From a virus, in the IMG/VR virus record IMGVR_UViG_3300034073_000429, positions 1 to 42,718 of that record: a stretch of 42,718 nucleotides of DNA; one strand, written 5' to 3'. The notes beneath the pieces are model-generated. The model did no database searches and had not been told where the DNA came from. It saw nothing but the letters and a program-made list of their open reading frames with translations. The first letter of the stretch is position 1, and every line of letters starts with the position of its first letter. A program made the position numbers and the translations under genes. Positions 8,001-14,087 of this stretch are shown in pieces.

Positions 8001-8510
8001 TCAGTTTCTGAATAAGATGGGCATAGTTTCGTCCCATTCATGCAGAGTTTTACCAGATTCTAACCACCGATCCCTAACCTCTATAGCCTTCTGTTTGCTG
8101 TAGGTACGATAGACAGCTTGTTCCGGTCCCCTCCTAACCACAAACAACTTGTTCAAGGTTCCAACATAGATGTGTTCTTCCTCGGTCTCAAGGTAGTAGT
8201 TCTTCTCAATGTTCCTCTTCGGGTAGATACCCTTGTGGTCTACCACAACAAGATTAGAGTATTTGAGATTGTAACGGTCCCCATCCTTACATTGAACCTT
8301 GTCCTTCGGATCAAGATAGTCATCAGTCATAATCATGATAGCTACCCTAGACAGGTTAAAGCACACTACCTTCTTGGTAACTGGGTTCCTGTAGGTGAAG
8401 GTCTTATCTACCACAACCTTACCACTCACCTTAGATGTAAACTCCCCTGTATCAGGATCATAATACAAGATAGATTTCAGATCATCTACTGTGTAACCAA
8501 GATAGTCCAT
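8001..8510 (-). CDS. Hypothetical protein, possibly HNH/homing-endonuclease related
   Basis: 169 residues. The N-terminus (DDLKSILYYDPDTGEFTSK) resembles the opening of phage HNH_3/AP2 endonucleases (YDPxTGxFxWK). The C-terminus (YRTYSKQKAIEVRDRWLESGK) resembles the helix that ends AP2-like DNA-binding modules. No complete HNH catalytic triad is visible, so it may be a degenerate or purely DNA-binding member. It is the first gene of the leftward arm and is preceded by two leftward promoter-like elements. Confidence 0.5.
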   Translation of the reverse strand: MDYLGYTVDDLKSILYYDPDTGEFTSKVSGKVVVDKTFTYRNPVTKKVVCFNLSRVAIMIMTDDYLDPKDKVQCKDGDRYNLKYSNLVVVDHKGIYPKRNIEKNYYLETEEEHIYVGTLNKLFVVRRGPEQAVYRTYSKQKAIEVRDRWLESGKTLHEWDETMPILFRN

Positions 8511-8673
8511 GTTGCTCTACCTTCCTAGAGTTTTGAGAATCTCTATATAGTAGATGATTAACTGTCTTTCAAGTGGAGAACCTGTAAGTATCTTTGTTGT
8601 GGTATGATCCAGCTAGGATAGTACCCTCTAGTATCTATATCATATTATAGATGATTATCTCTACCTGCTAGGA

Positions 8674-8691
8674 GAGTACCTTTTGGGGTAC
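8674..8691. repeat. Inverted repeat AGTACC/GGTACT
   Basis: Perfect 6-bp arms separated by six bases, within a stretch containing several related GTACC words. It could be an operator or a small RNA hairpin in the leader of the 8001-8510 gene. Confidence 0.45.
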
Positions 8692-8769
8692 TACCTTATA
8701 GGATAGAGAACCTCTTCCATCTACCTTATAGAATATATATCTCTCGGGGGTGGGGGAAAGACCTTTTAG

Positions 8770-8798
8770 TATATGGGTGTAATTATAACTGTTGTCAA
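8770..8798 (-). promoter_or_regulatory. Leftward promoter, diverged operator copy
   Basis: Minus-strand TTGACA (8793-8798), 17-base spacer, CATATA (8770-8775). The spacer carries a decayed version of the palindrome found at 7925-7940, matching mainly in the TGTAATTA core. It lies about 260 bp upstream of the 8001-8510 gene and within a 70-bp block related to 15010-15080. Confidence 0.6.
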
Positions 8799-8934
8799 GG
8801 GGCAACCCCTAAAAAATTTTGTTTTTTTTGTAGAAATCTGACAAGTATTTGATTTTTCTTTGTATTTTCTTGACCAATCAAATTTTTTCCTTTGGCTATA
8901 TACCGGGTTACGCTATCCCGAATCACCCCGCCGC

Positions 8935-8964
8935 ATAATACTGGGGGTCCCATGGGGGTGTCAA
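8935..8964 (-). promoter_or_regulatory. Leftward promoter with GGGG/CCCC palindrome spacer
   Basis: Minus-strand TTGACA (8959-8964), 18-base spacer, TATTAT (8935-8940). The spacer is symmetric around CCATGG, with runs of C and G either side. It is the strongest match to consensus in the control region and is well placed to start the leftward late transcript. Confidence 0.6.
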
Positions 8965-9159
8965 GAGGAAATTTCGCCTGTGATAAATTTGCCACAGTGG
9001 TCCGACAACGATAAAATGTGCAGAAAATTATCTTGACAAATCAAATTGTTGCGGGAGAGAGACGAATCGGCAGCCTTTTCAGCATAATCAGTCACATCCT
9101 TAAATATGCAGATAGGCGGCTTAAATATACGCTATGTTATACCATAACAGTATGACCAC

Positions 9160-9196
9160 AAAAGAAAAGCCCGACTCCTTTACATAGGAATCGGGC
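9160..9196 (-). terminator. Intrinsic terminator of the leftward accessory unit
   Basis: Minus strand: an 11-bp stem (arms 9169-9179 and 9186-9196, one mismatch) with a six-base loop, followed by a T-rich tract (TTTTCTTTT). It lies immediately after the 9202-9435 gene, so it closes the 10790-9202 transcription unit and insulates it from the late arm. Confidence 0.8.
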
Positions 9197-9201
9197 AGGG
9201 T

Positions 9202-9435
9202 TTATGCGACAAGGAATAAGCCCCTTCGAATGTCTCTTTCAATCGCTCCCCATGTTGCCGGATAGAATCCTTTGCGATAGAGGCGAACGGCTATTTGATT
9301 GCATCCTTTGAAGCTAGGGTATCCGCATTGCCCTTGTATTTCATCTATAGTCCATGTTTTCCAAACGTCCTTGGGTATGGGTTTGTTTTGCCTGCGTGAC
9401 CACAAACGGCCTTGCCTATCTTGAATGTAGAACAA
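9202..9435 (-). CDS. Hypothetical basic protein
   Basis: 77 residues from a TTG at 9435 with an AGGAAAGGGGAG ribosome-binding site. Rich in Arg, Lys and Trp with two Cys. Residues about 28-55 (WTIDEIQGQCGYPSFKGCNQIAVRLYRKG) could fold as a helix-turn-helix-like unit, which makes DNA binding possible, but I do not recognise a family. Last gene of the leftward accessory unit, directly before its terminator. Confidence 0.55.
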   Translation of the reverse strand: MFYIQDRQGRLWSRRQNKPIPKDVWKTWTIDEIQGQCGYPSFKGCNQIAVRLYRKGFYPATWGAIERDIRRGLFLVA

Positions 9436-9452
9436 GAGACTCCCCTTTCCTG

Positions 9453-10124
9453 TTAGCTTGCTGCGATTGCAGAGGCTTTCCGCTTGCTAGGGCCATGAGC
9501 CGGAAAACCGACAATCGAGTCGCGTTGTTTCTGGCATAGACCACAAGATGCACAAGATACCTCGTCGCGTTGCGTTGCGGGGCAGACAACAACCTTGCGG
9601 CCCTTGGGGGTAACTGTGTTCTGTGTCGCATCATGGGGCAGGACAACAACAACAGGAGCAATGCCTAGATCAACAAGGGTATCAGCATGATCTAGGGTAT
9701 TGCCTGACAGATTGACAGTAAACCCGCCCTTGTTAGCGTCTCTAATGGCGTCACGTTCAGCCTGCGTTGCAAGGGGCTTGTGGGTATAGGTAAAGCCGCG
9801 CTTGCCCTTGTTAGCCTTCACCAAGAGGGCCAAGGCTTGAACGTCTAGGCTATCGCCTTCCCCCACAAGGTCGCCCGCTTGATTATGCCGCCATAGCTGC
9901 CCCTTCATGAGCCGCGACACCTTATCCAAGAAAGCCCCATAGGAATCGCCTGCTAGGCCGTTAGTCACCTTGCGCCAGTGGATAGCCAAGGGGCCGGATG
10001 CGGCATAACAGCCGTTAGCGTTGTTGAAAGGGCAAGCTATAGGGCAAGACTCGGCGCTTGTGGTGGATACCGGAATCGGCCCCGTTTTGACGTTGCGAGA
10101 AACAAGAGTCAGATGCGTTTGCAT
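9453..10124 (-). CDS. Cys-motif phage protein of unknown function
   Basis: 223 residues, GC-richer than its surroundings. Two clustered cysteine regions: CPIACPFNNANGCYA at about residues 28-42, and near the C-terminus a lone Cys (VVCPAT) followed by CASCGLC and then IVGFPAHG. The spacing suggests a zinc or iron-sulfur site closed by the two ends of the chain. The middle has a TIM-barrel-like alternation of strands and helices (GFTVNLSGNTLDHADTLVDLGIAPVVVVLP), which recalls radical-SAM-like barrels, though no CxxxCxxC motif is present. I believe this pattern occurs in other phages, but I know no function. Largest gene of the unit. Confidence 0.75.
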   Translation of the reverse strand: MQTHLTLVSRNVKTGPIPVSTTSAESCPIACPFNNANGCYAASGPLAIHWRKVTNGLAGDSYGAFLDKVSRLMKGQLWRHNQAGDLVGEGDSLDVQALALLVKANKGKRGFTYTHKPLATQAERDAIRDANKGGFTVNLSGNTLDHADTLVDLGIAPVVVVLPHDATQNTVTPKGRKVVVCPATQRDEVSCASCGLCQKQRDSIVGFPAHGPSKRKASAIAAS

Positions 10125-10127
10125 GAT

Positions 10128-10337
10128 TTAGACAACCTTAGTTATCAGGCCATTGGCCATGGTGACGCTAGCGAAGAATTCACGGCCTAGGCCCGTGATA
10201 TGGGGCCGATTGGCTACAGTAAGAGTCCCATTGGGGCTATATTCAGGCCCGAAAAGGCTTGTTTCGATAAAGCGCAAGGGCTTTCCGATATTCTCTTTAA
10301 GGTCCTTTTTGGACGGGTATTTGACAACAAGAGTCAT
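10128..10337 (-). CDS. Hypothetical small protein
   Basis: 69 residues from ATG 10337 with a GGGAG ribosome-binding site. Mixed alpha/beta composition (KENIGKPLRFIETSLFGPEY ... GREFFASVTMANG), no Cys, no membrane segment. It lies between the Cys-motif gene (3 bp) and the 50-residue gene (14 bp) in the same GC-richer operon. Function unknown. Confidence 0.6.
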   Translation of the reverse strand: MTLVVKYPSKKDLKENIGKPLRFIETSLFGPEYSPNGTLTVANRPHITGLGREFFASVTMANGLITKVV

Positions 10338-10351
10338 GATAGTTTTCTCCC

Positions 10352-10504
10352 TTAAACCGCGTTGATATTGAGAACAAGGACAGGCTTTCCGGCTTGTGCC
10401 ATGCTATCGCGCAAGCTTTCCGCCTTGGCCAAGGTGAACGGGCCGAAGGGCATAACGCGAAGGCCGGTTTCGGTTTCGATTGCGAGTGCATAGGTTTTGA
10501 TCAT
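10352..10504 (-). CDS. Hypothetical 50-residue protein
   Basis: 50 residues, reading MIKTYALAIETETGLR... to ...VLVLNINAV. Two strands flank an amphipathic helix (LAKAESLRDSMAQAG), typical of small alpha/beta phage proteins. GC-rich codon use and tight spacing place it in the accessory operon. Function unknown. Confidence 0.6.
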   Translation of the reverse strand: MIKTYALAIETETGLRVMPFGPFTLAKAESLRDSMAQAGKPVLVLNINAV

Positions 10505-10516
10505 GTCGGGCTTCCT

Positions 10517-10711
10517 TTACAGAGTGTCAGAGTGAAGATTCAGGATAGCAGATTGCAGACCCTTGGGCAGGGTATGGAAAACCACCTTTTCGCCAAGGAT
10601 ATGCAAGGAAAGCACATCCACATCGGGCGGAATATCGTCAAAGCGCCCATAGGATGCGACAAATTCCACGCCCAAATCGTCGCTTGTATAAGTGGAATAA
10701 ACGGTTTTCAC
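10517..10711 (-). CDS. Hypothetical acidic small protein
   Basis: 64 residues from GTG 10711 with a GGGGGAAA ribosome-binding site. Acidic N-terminal half (TSDDLGVEFVASYGRFDDIPPDVDVLSLH), no recognised motif. Same operon as the Cys-motif gene. Confidence 0.55.
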   Translation of the reverse strand: MKTVYSTYTSDDLGVEFVASYGRFDDIPPDVDVLSLHILGEKVVFHTLPKGLQSAILNLHSDTL

Positions 10712-10724
10712 GGTGTTTCCCCCA

Positions 10725-10790
10725 TTATTCTGCGAAAATCACAAGGGCGGCAAAGCCCCAGATTGACAGGATCAAAAGCGCGACTTCCAT
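10725..10790 (-). CDS. Tiny membrane peptide
   Basis: 21 residues, nearly all one hydrophobic helix (MEVALLILSIWGFAALVIFAE), with an AAGGA ribosome-binding site eight bases before the ATG. It would be the first gene of the leftward accessory unit. The good start signal argues for translation; the size leaves doubt. Confidence 0.4.
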   Translation of the reverse strand: MEVALLILSIWGFAALVIFAE

Positions 10791-10836
10791 TTTCTGCGTC
10801 CTTGTTTTGTGCTGCGTTGGATTGTTTGTGGCATAA

Positions 10837-10851
10837 GCGAATCCGATTCGC
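10837..10851. promoter_or_regulatory. Palindrome GCGAAT-CCG-ATTCGC
   Basis: Perfect 6-bp arms with a three-base centre, between the leftward promoter (10889-10916) and the first gene of the accessory unit. A plausible operator for that unit. Confidence 0.5.
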
Positions 10852-10888
10852 AACAGGGCAAAACAAGAAAACCAAAAAAAATTTGCAC

Positions 10889-10916
10889 TATATAATATGG
10901 GGAAGGATTCTTGCAA
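10889..10916 (-). promoter_or_regulatory. Leftward promoter of the accessory unit
   Basis: Minus-strand TTGCAA (10911-10916), 16-base spacer, TATATA (10889-10894). It sits about 100 bp upstream of the tiny membrane peptide and is the only good leftward promoter match before the 10790-9202 genes. Confidence 0.5.
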
Positions 10917-10922
10917 AGGCGC

Positions 10923-10951
10923 TTGACAAGCTGGACCGAATCAGCCATATT
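10923..10951 (+). promoter_or_regulatory. Rightward promoter into the putative origin
   Basis: TTGACA (10923-10928), 17-base spacer, CATATT (10946-10951). It shares TTGACA-N8-CGAATCAG with the promoter at 11299. No convincing gene follows for about 400 bp, so it may transcribe the iteron region, for example to prime or regulate replication. Confidence 0.5.
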
Positions 10952-11035
10952 CAATTCATGAACCGGGCAAGGACTCGGCTGGGCAGCTTCATGGCGGTCG
11001 CATAAAACACCGAGGCTGCGCGGTCGGAATCTCTT

Positions 11036-11052
11036 GTAACAAATAATGTTAC
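11036..11052. repeat. Inverted repeat GTAACA-AATAA-TGTTAC
   Basis: Perfect 6-bp arms around five A/T bases, directly followed by TTGACT. Looks like a protein-binding site next to the iteron array. Confidence 0.5.
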
Positions 11053-11150
11053 TTGACTCGACGTGCGAATCGTGCGAGAGTGGAGAGTCATGCCTTGACC
11101 AAGACTAGAACGAATCAAGAACAGGGTTTGTGGTCGATTGCAGGGGTTCT

Positions 11151-11285
11151 GACCCCCTGTAGTGGAAAATGATCGTCTCGCAGTCGCTTGCGACGAGAAC
11201 TCGTCTGAACCCCCTATAGTGGAAATTGTTCAGGGAACCCCCCTGTAGTGGAAAAGCGCAGCTTTGAACCCTATCGTGGAAAATG
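11151..11285. repeat. Four iteron-like direct repeats (candidate origin)
   Basis: Four copies of a roughly 21-bp unit with consensus GAACCCCCTGTAGTGGAAAA start at 11151, 11207, 11235 and 11266. The starts are 56, 28 and 31 bp apart, close to multiples of 28. Copies 2 and 4 carry a few changes. A GTCGC-TT-GCGAC hairpin (11183-11194) lies between copies 1 and 2. Regular direct repeats in a gene-free region between divergent arms are typical of replication origins or multi-site operators. Which of these it is cannot be settled from sequence. Confidence 0.6.
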
Positions 11286-11298
11286 TTCGTCAAACTTC

Positions 11299-11327
11299 TT
11301 GACAACCACAAACGAATCAGTTAGATG
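11299..11327 (+). promoter_or_regulatory. Early rightward promoter
   Basis: TTGACA (11299-11304), 17-base spacer, weak TAGATG (11322-11327). It is immediately downstream of the last iteron-like repeat and about 30 bp before the first early gene. It shares TTGACA-N8-CGAATCAG with 10923. Confidence 0.55.
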
Positions 11328-11356
11328 ATGTACAACAGAAATGAAAGAGGTTGAAC

Positions 11357-11605
11357 ATGACAAACGAAGAGGCTATCCAACTGGTACGGGAACTCGGACA
11401 CATCTTCTCTGTTGCACTTACAGAGGTGACTGGTCAATCCATTGACGACAAGTCCGATGTAATGAACGGTCTTGCAGGTTACGAGATACTGGAACTTAAA
11501 GGTAAGTGGGACAAGGTAGACAAAGCTGTTGACATTGTGATGCGAATCATATATGACATGGCTATGGAACGGTTCGACAAGGACCAGATCAAGATCGGGA
11601 GATGA
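11357..11605 (+). CDS. Early protein, unknown
   Basis: 82 residues from ATG 11357, which has an AGAGG ribosome-binding site (an in-frame TTG lies two codons earlier). Helical throughout, acidic, no Cys, no membrane segment. First gene of the rightward arm, so probably made first after infection, when host-takeover proteins are made. No family recognised. Confidence 0.65.
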   Translation: MTNEEAIQLVRELGHIFSVALTEVTGQSIDDKSDVMNGLAGYEILELKGKWDKVDKAVDIVMRIIYDMAMERFDKDQIKIGR

Positions 11606-11609
11606 CCAG

Positions 11610-11789
11610 ATGAACTACGATGACATGACCACAAGTGAAATCAAGAAGATGCTGATCGACAAGATGCTTGAGCAGGAGAGTGTACATTACGTCCTTGGTT
11701 GGTTGAAGCTGTCTTACTTCAATCCCGGTGACGATGCACTTGAACGTGCTGTGGCAATCAAACAACTCAAAGAATATGGGGTGGTATAA
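11610..11789 (+). CDS. Early protein, unknown
   Basis: 59 residues, helical and acidic (MTTSEIKKMLIDKMLEQESVHYVLGWLK). Start ATG 11610 is 4 bp after the previous stop with GGGAG upstream. Its stop overlaps the next start (TAATG). Confidence 0.6.
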   Translation: MNYDDMTTSEIKKMLIDKMLEQESVHYVLGWLKLSYFNPGDDALERAVAIKQLKEYGVV

Positions 11790-12079
11790 TGTACGTCGAG
11801 AACATCATCCGTGACCTTCTGGACCTGATCCATGACGTTAAAGCTGCTGGTTGCCGTGCCTACGACAATCGCCGTGATGCTGATCGGACCTTTACTTGGG
11901 TTGTAGAGGGTCAAGAATATACTCAACATGGTTATGACACTGTTGCAACTGGTCTGGTAGAGGCATCACATGCTCTTGACAAAGCTAATGATGACTTCTT
12001 GAATATCGAACAGATGCTGTTGAAGATCATCGAAGACATCAAGATGGAAGAACTCTCATATAAGGTGCAATCGAAATGA
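11789..12079 (+). CDS. Early protein, unknown
   Basis: 96 residues, helical, with a central aromatic strand-like part (TFTWVVEGQEYTQHGY). It ends in VQSK, as does the product of 12366-12542, and the nucleotides at both gene ends are nearly the same. Its stop overlaps the next ATG. Confidence 0.6.
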   Translation: MYVENIIRDLLDLIHDVKAAGCRAYDNRRDADRTFTWVVEGQEYTQHGYDTVATGLVEASHALDKANDDFLNIEQMLLKIIEDIKMEELSYKVQSK

Positions 12080-12360
12080 ACACTAAACTTTACTTTAAAC
12101 TAAGAGAGAGGTCTCAGCAATTCTGGTCTACAGACAGGGAGTTAGAAGACAACAAACTCTTTCGAGAGGCTGCTGATGAAATATACTCTCTTGTAACAGA
12201 TATTGACCTTTTTGTGAAACATATCGAAGACAGGGTTAAGCACTACCAGCGGTCAGCGCAAGAAAAAGGTTCTGGGACGTCTCAACGTAGAGAAAAGTGG
12301 CGGGCTAAGGTGGCTTCTGACATTCTTGGTGGAGTTAGGTCAATACTAAAAAAGGAGTGA
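12076..12360 (+). CDS. Early protein, unknown
   Basis: 94 residues, charged and helical, with a basic C-terminal half (SQRREKWRAKVASDILGGVRSILKKE) that could bind nucleic acid. Four-base overlap with the upstream gene. Family not recognised. Confidence 0.6.
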   Translation: MNTKLYFKLRERSQQFWSTDRELEDNKLFREAADEIYSLVTDIDLFVKHIEDRVKHYQRSAQEKGSGTSQRREKWRAKVASDILGGVRSILKKE

Positions 12361-12365
12361 ACAAG

Positions 12366-12542
12366 ATGAAAGACGTGTTTGGATATACTGGACCGTGGAA
12401 GATTATGATCGTAAAGGATGTTGCCACAGAGGATGGAGGTGGGCCAACCTTCTTTGATGTAACCTATAAGTGCGAAACTCTTGAAGAGGCTCAAGCGTTT
12501 CTGGATGGGATCAAGTTTATGAAGAAAGTGCAGTCGAAATGA
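12366..12542 (+). CDS. Early protein, unknown
   Basis: 58 residues. ATG 12366 has GGAG eight bases upstream; a GTG at 12357 would add three residues. Strand-strand-helix pattern (WKIMIVKDVATEDGGGPTFFDVTYK then ETLEEAQAFLDGIK) typical of a small alpha/beta fold. Ends in VQSK. Confidence 0.6.
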   Translation: MKDVFGYTGPWKIMIVKDVATEDGGGPTFFDVTYKCETLEEAQAFLDGIKFMKKVQSK

Positions 12543-12751
12543 CTAACAAAACTTATCCAATGCACAGTAACATAAACGAAGCCTTAGCTGCTGCTGTGAA
12601 AGATGCTGAAGAGGCTGAGGCTTATGTAGAGGTGTTGGAAGCATCGCTTAATAAGGCTGTCGAGGCTCTAACTAAGATTACAGATGGGATATATGGTGAT
12701 GCCTACTTCATTGCTCACAATGCTTTGATTGAGATTGGGGAAATCAAATGA
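12539..12751 (+). CDS. Early coiled-coil protein
   Basis: 70 residues, Ala/Glu-rich helix with DAEEAEAYVEVLEASL, strikingly like DAKEAEAYAEELEKEI in the 16076-16258 product. Four-base overlaps on both sides. Function unknown. Confidence 0.6.
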   Translation: MTNKTYPMHSNINEALAAAVKDAEEAEAYVEVLEASLNKAVEALTKITDGIYGDAYFIAHNALIEIGEIK

Positions 12752-12942
12752 ACCTTGAAAACTTTGTGGTCGGTGAGAGATTGTACACGGTGTTCAATAC
12801 CAAAGGTAGGTATCAAGACACATGGCATGTCAAAGTAGAAACAGTTATGAAAAACAGACTGTTTGAAGAAAGACTGCTAAAGTTTTACACACTTGATGGT
12901 GCTGTAAGTTACATCAAAGCAATGAGGGATGAAGTCAAATGA
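12748..12942 (+). CDS. Early protein, unknown
   Basis: 64 residues, beta-rich first half (NFVVGERLYTVFNTKGRYQDTWHVKVETVM) then a helix (LDGAVSYIKAMRDEVK). Overlaps both neighbours by four bases. No family recognised. Confidence 0.6.
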   Translation: MNLENFVVGERLYTVFNTKGRYQDTWHVKVETVMKNRLFEERLLKFYTLDGAVSYIKAMRDEVK

Positions 12943-13136
12943 AATACTATCTTGGTTCTGTTGTAGGCGCAACTCTTGCGCTGTTTGTGAGGGCTTTTGT
13001 AACCACAACCGCTGTAATCTTGGCTATCTATGTTGTTGTTGACCCAAAGACTGTGGGGACGTGGCAGGCACAGGTAGAACAGGGCTTCTTTGAGGAAGCT
13101 GAACGGATTGGTTTGTGGGGTGACGAAAATGAGTAA
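12939..13136 (+). CDS. Small inner-membrane protein
   Basis: 65 residues with one long hydrophobic segment at about residues 5-33 (VVGATLALFVRAFVTTTAVILAIYVVV, an Arg in the middle) and an acidic soluble tail. Likely a membrane-anchored early protein. ATG overlaps the upstream stop. Confidence 0.6.
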   Translation: MKYYLGSVVGATLALFVRAFVTTTAVILAIYVVVDPKTVGTWQAQVEQGFFEEAERIGLWGDENE

Positions 13137-13479
13137 AGTAACATTCAACAAAGATACCAATATGTATGTGGCAAATGATCTAGAGTTCGATACAAAGCAA
13201 GAGGCCATGTATTTTGGTGTAATAGGTCTTTGTGGTTGTGGGAACCCCGATCAGGTCCATGAGTTGCTCATAGAGTGCCTAGAAACCTTTGAACCCCGTG
13301 AGTATGGGCTGCACAAACTTGTTGCTGTGGTTAAAGAGAAGCCAGAGGTTGTTGCAGAGTTTATTGCTCACTTTCTGGACAAGTTCTGGCTTATAGAACA
13401 TGGCAGCAATGTGTATGGGTCTTGGCTGACAGAAGAAGGTCGAGATTTTATTGAAGCTGGGCCTGTAGATTTCTGTTGA
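13129..13479 (+). CDS. Early protein, unknown
   Basis: 116 residues from ATG 13129, which overlaps the upstream gene by 8 bp. N-terminal strands followed by a helical region with CGCG and two further Cys. The C-terminus (WLTEEGRDFIEAG) looks like a winged-helix end but I cannot name a family. Last gene before a new promoter. Confidence 0.6.
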   Translation: MSKVTFNKDTNMYVANDLEFDTKQEAMYFGVIGLCGCGNPDQVHELLIECLETFEPREYGLHKLVAVVKEKPEVVAEFIAHFLDKFWLIEHGSNVYGSWLTEEGRDFIEAGPVDFC

Positions 13480-13508
13480 CGAATCAGTCTAGATCAGGTA
13501 TCTAGAAT
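13476..13508 (+). promoter_or_regulatory. Promoter with TCTAGAT/ATCTAGA operator
   Basis: TTGACG (13476-13481), 17-base spacer and TATCTA (13499-13504); TAGAAT at 13503 is an alternative -10. A perfect 7-bp inverted repeat TCTAGAT-CAGGT-ATCTAGA spans 13488-13506 and would cover the -10. A CGAATCAG word overlaps the -35. Confidence 0.5.
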
Positions 13509-13532
13509 ACAAGATGCAAAAGGAGATACACA

Positions 13533-13802
13533 ATGACCACCATCGACACTATCTCGCCCGTCGTTGTCAAAGACTTCATCAAGGGTCGTGGCACCCGTAT
13601 CGCTACTGTGACCTTCCTCAAGGCTGATGGCTCTGAGCGTGTTGCTAATGGTTTGTTTCGTCCCTCTAGCCATATCATTGGCTCTGAGCGTGGCTTCAAG
13701 CAGTCGGAACACATGAAGGCGATTGGGTTGCAGCCCTTCTACGATCTGCAAAAGAAGGCATGGATCAGCTTCTATCTGGACCGCGTACTTCACCTGAAAT
13801 GA
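13533..13802 (+). CDS. SH3-like beta-barrel protein (WYL_2/DUF2693-like)
   Basis: 89 residues. The pattern TVTFLKADGSERVANGLF in the middle and FYDLQKKAWISFYLDRV at the C-terminus fits the Sm/SH3-like beta-barrel family WYL_2 (DUF2693), common in phages and of unclear role, perhaps nucleic-acid binding. An AAAAGGAG ribosome-binding site and its own promoter imply strong expression. Codon use is more GC-rich than in the preceding small genes. Confidence 0.6.
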   Translation: MTTIDTISPVVVKDFIKGRGTRIATVTFLKADGSERVANGLFRPSSHIIGSERGFKQSEHMKAIGLQPFYDLQKKAWISFYLDRVLHLK

Positions 13803-13844
13803 GAAAACCACCCCACAAGGGTCTGACCACAAAAGGAAATCACT

Positions 13845-14087
13845 ATGGACAAATTGTCTGTATTTAGCCCCGAACACGAAGCCATTGACGATCAGTGGTC
13901 ACAGTTCTTCATTGAATATCAAGACAAGTTCCCGAAACATGCTACCTCTCTGACCCTTGGGGCAATCATCCTGACCTATCTGGAAATGTACAACCCCCCG
14001 GTAGAGGAAATTGGTCCTGTGATGATGGCTACTCTTGTTAGCTACGCTGAGAAGCAACAACCCAAATATGAGGGATACCTTAACTGA
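13845..14087 (+). CDS. Early protein, unknown
   Basis: 80 residues, helical (DDQWSQFFIEYQDKFPKHATSLTLGAIILTYLEMY), with an AAAGGAA ribosome-binding site. The stop overlaps the ATG of the SleB-like gene (TGATG), so the two are probably co-translated. Confidence 0.55.
   Translation: MDKLSVFSPEHEAIDDQWSQFFIEYQDKFPKHATSLTLGAIILTYLEMYNPPVEEIGPVMMATLVSYAEKQQPKYEGYLN

Larger units (their letters stand above)
8511..9168. promoter_or_regulatory. AT-rich control region, no convincing gene
   Basis: About 660 bp with no convincing gene. It holds two leftward promoter-like elements (8770-8798 and 8935-8964) and an inverted repeat AGTACC/GGTACT (8674-8691). It also holds a near-repeat CTTGAC(C/A)AATCAAATT (8869-8884 and 9032-9047), a GTTAT-ACC-ATAAC palindrome (9136-9148) and two CTTAAATAT copies (9100-9130). 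Short imperfect repeats of TAGGAGAGTACC/TAGGATAGTACC type lie at 8610-8680. It probably controls the leftward arm. Confidence 0.6.
10791..11356. other. Divergent control region with putative origin
   Basis: 566 bp without a convincing gene. From left to right it holds the operator-like palindrome 10837-10851, a leftward promoter at 10889-10916, a rightward promoter at 10923-10951, the inverted repeat 11036-11052, four iteron-like repeats 11151-11285 with a hairpin between the first two, and the early rightward promoter at 11299-11327. Confidence 0.6.

Noticed and set aside
7790-8041. Longer N-terminus for the terminase small subunit
   Set aside because: The extra 84 codons cross the palindromic promoter at 7920-7948 and the end of the upstream gene; the ATG at 7789 has a good ribosome-binding site.
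8795-8995. 66-codon minus-strand frame in the control region
   Set aside because: It would start at a GTG without ribosome-binding site and covers two promoters and palindromes; sequence is better explained as regulatory DNA.
10394-11005. 203-codon plus-strand frame across the accessory unit
   Set aside because: It runs antisense through four tightly spaced small genes that have ribosome-binding sites, and through the promoter region; composition is not protein-like.
10959-11006. 15-codon frame after the rightward promoter at 10923
   Set aside because: Too short, no ribosome-binding site and no operon context.
11151-11285. CRISPR array
   Set aside because: Only four imperfect units, irregular 7-36 bp gaps that are too short and uneven for spacers, and no cas genes.
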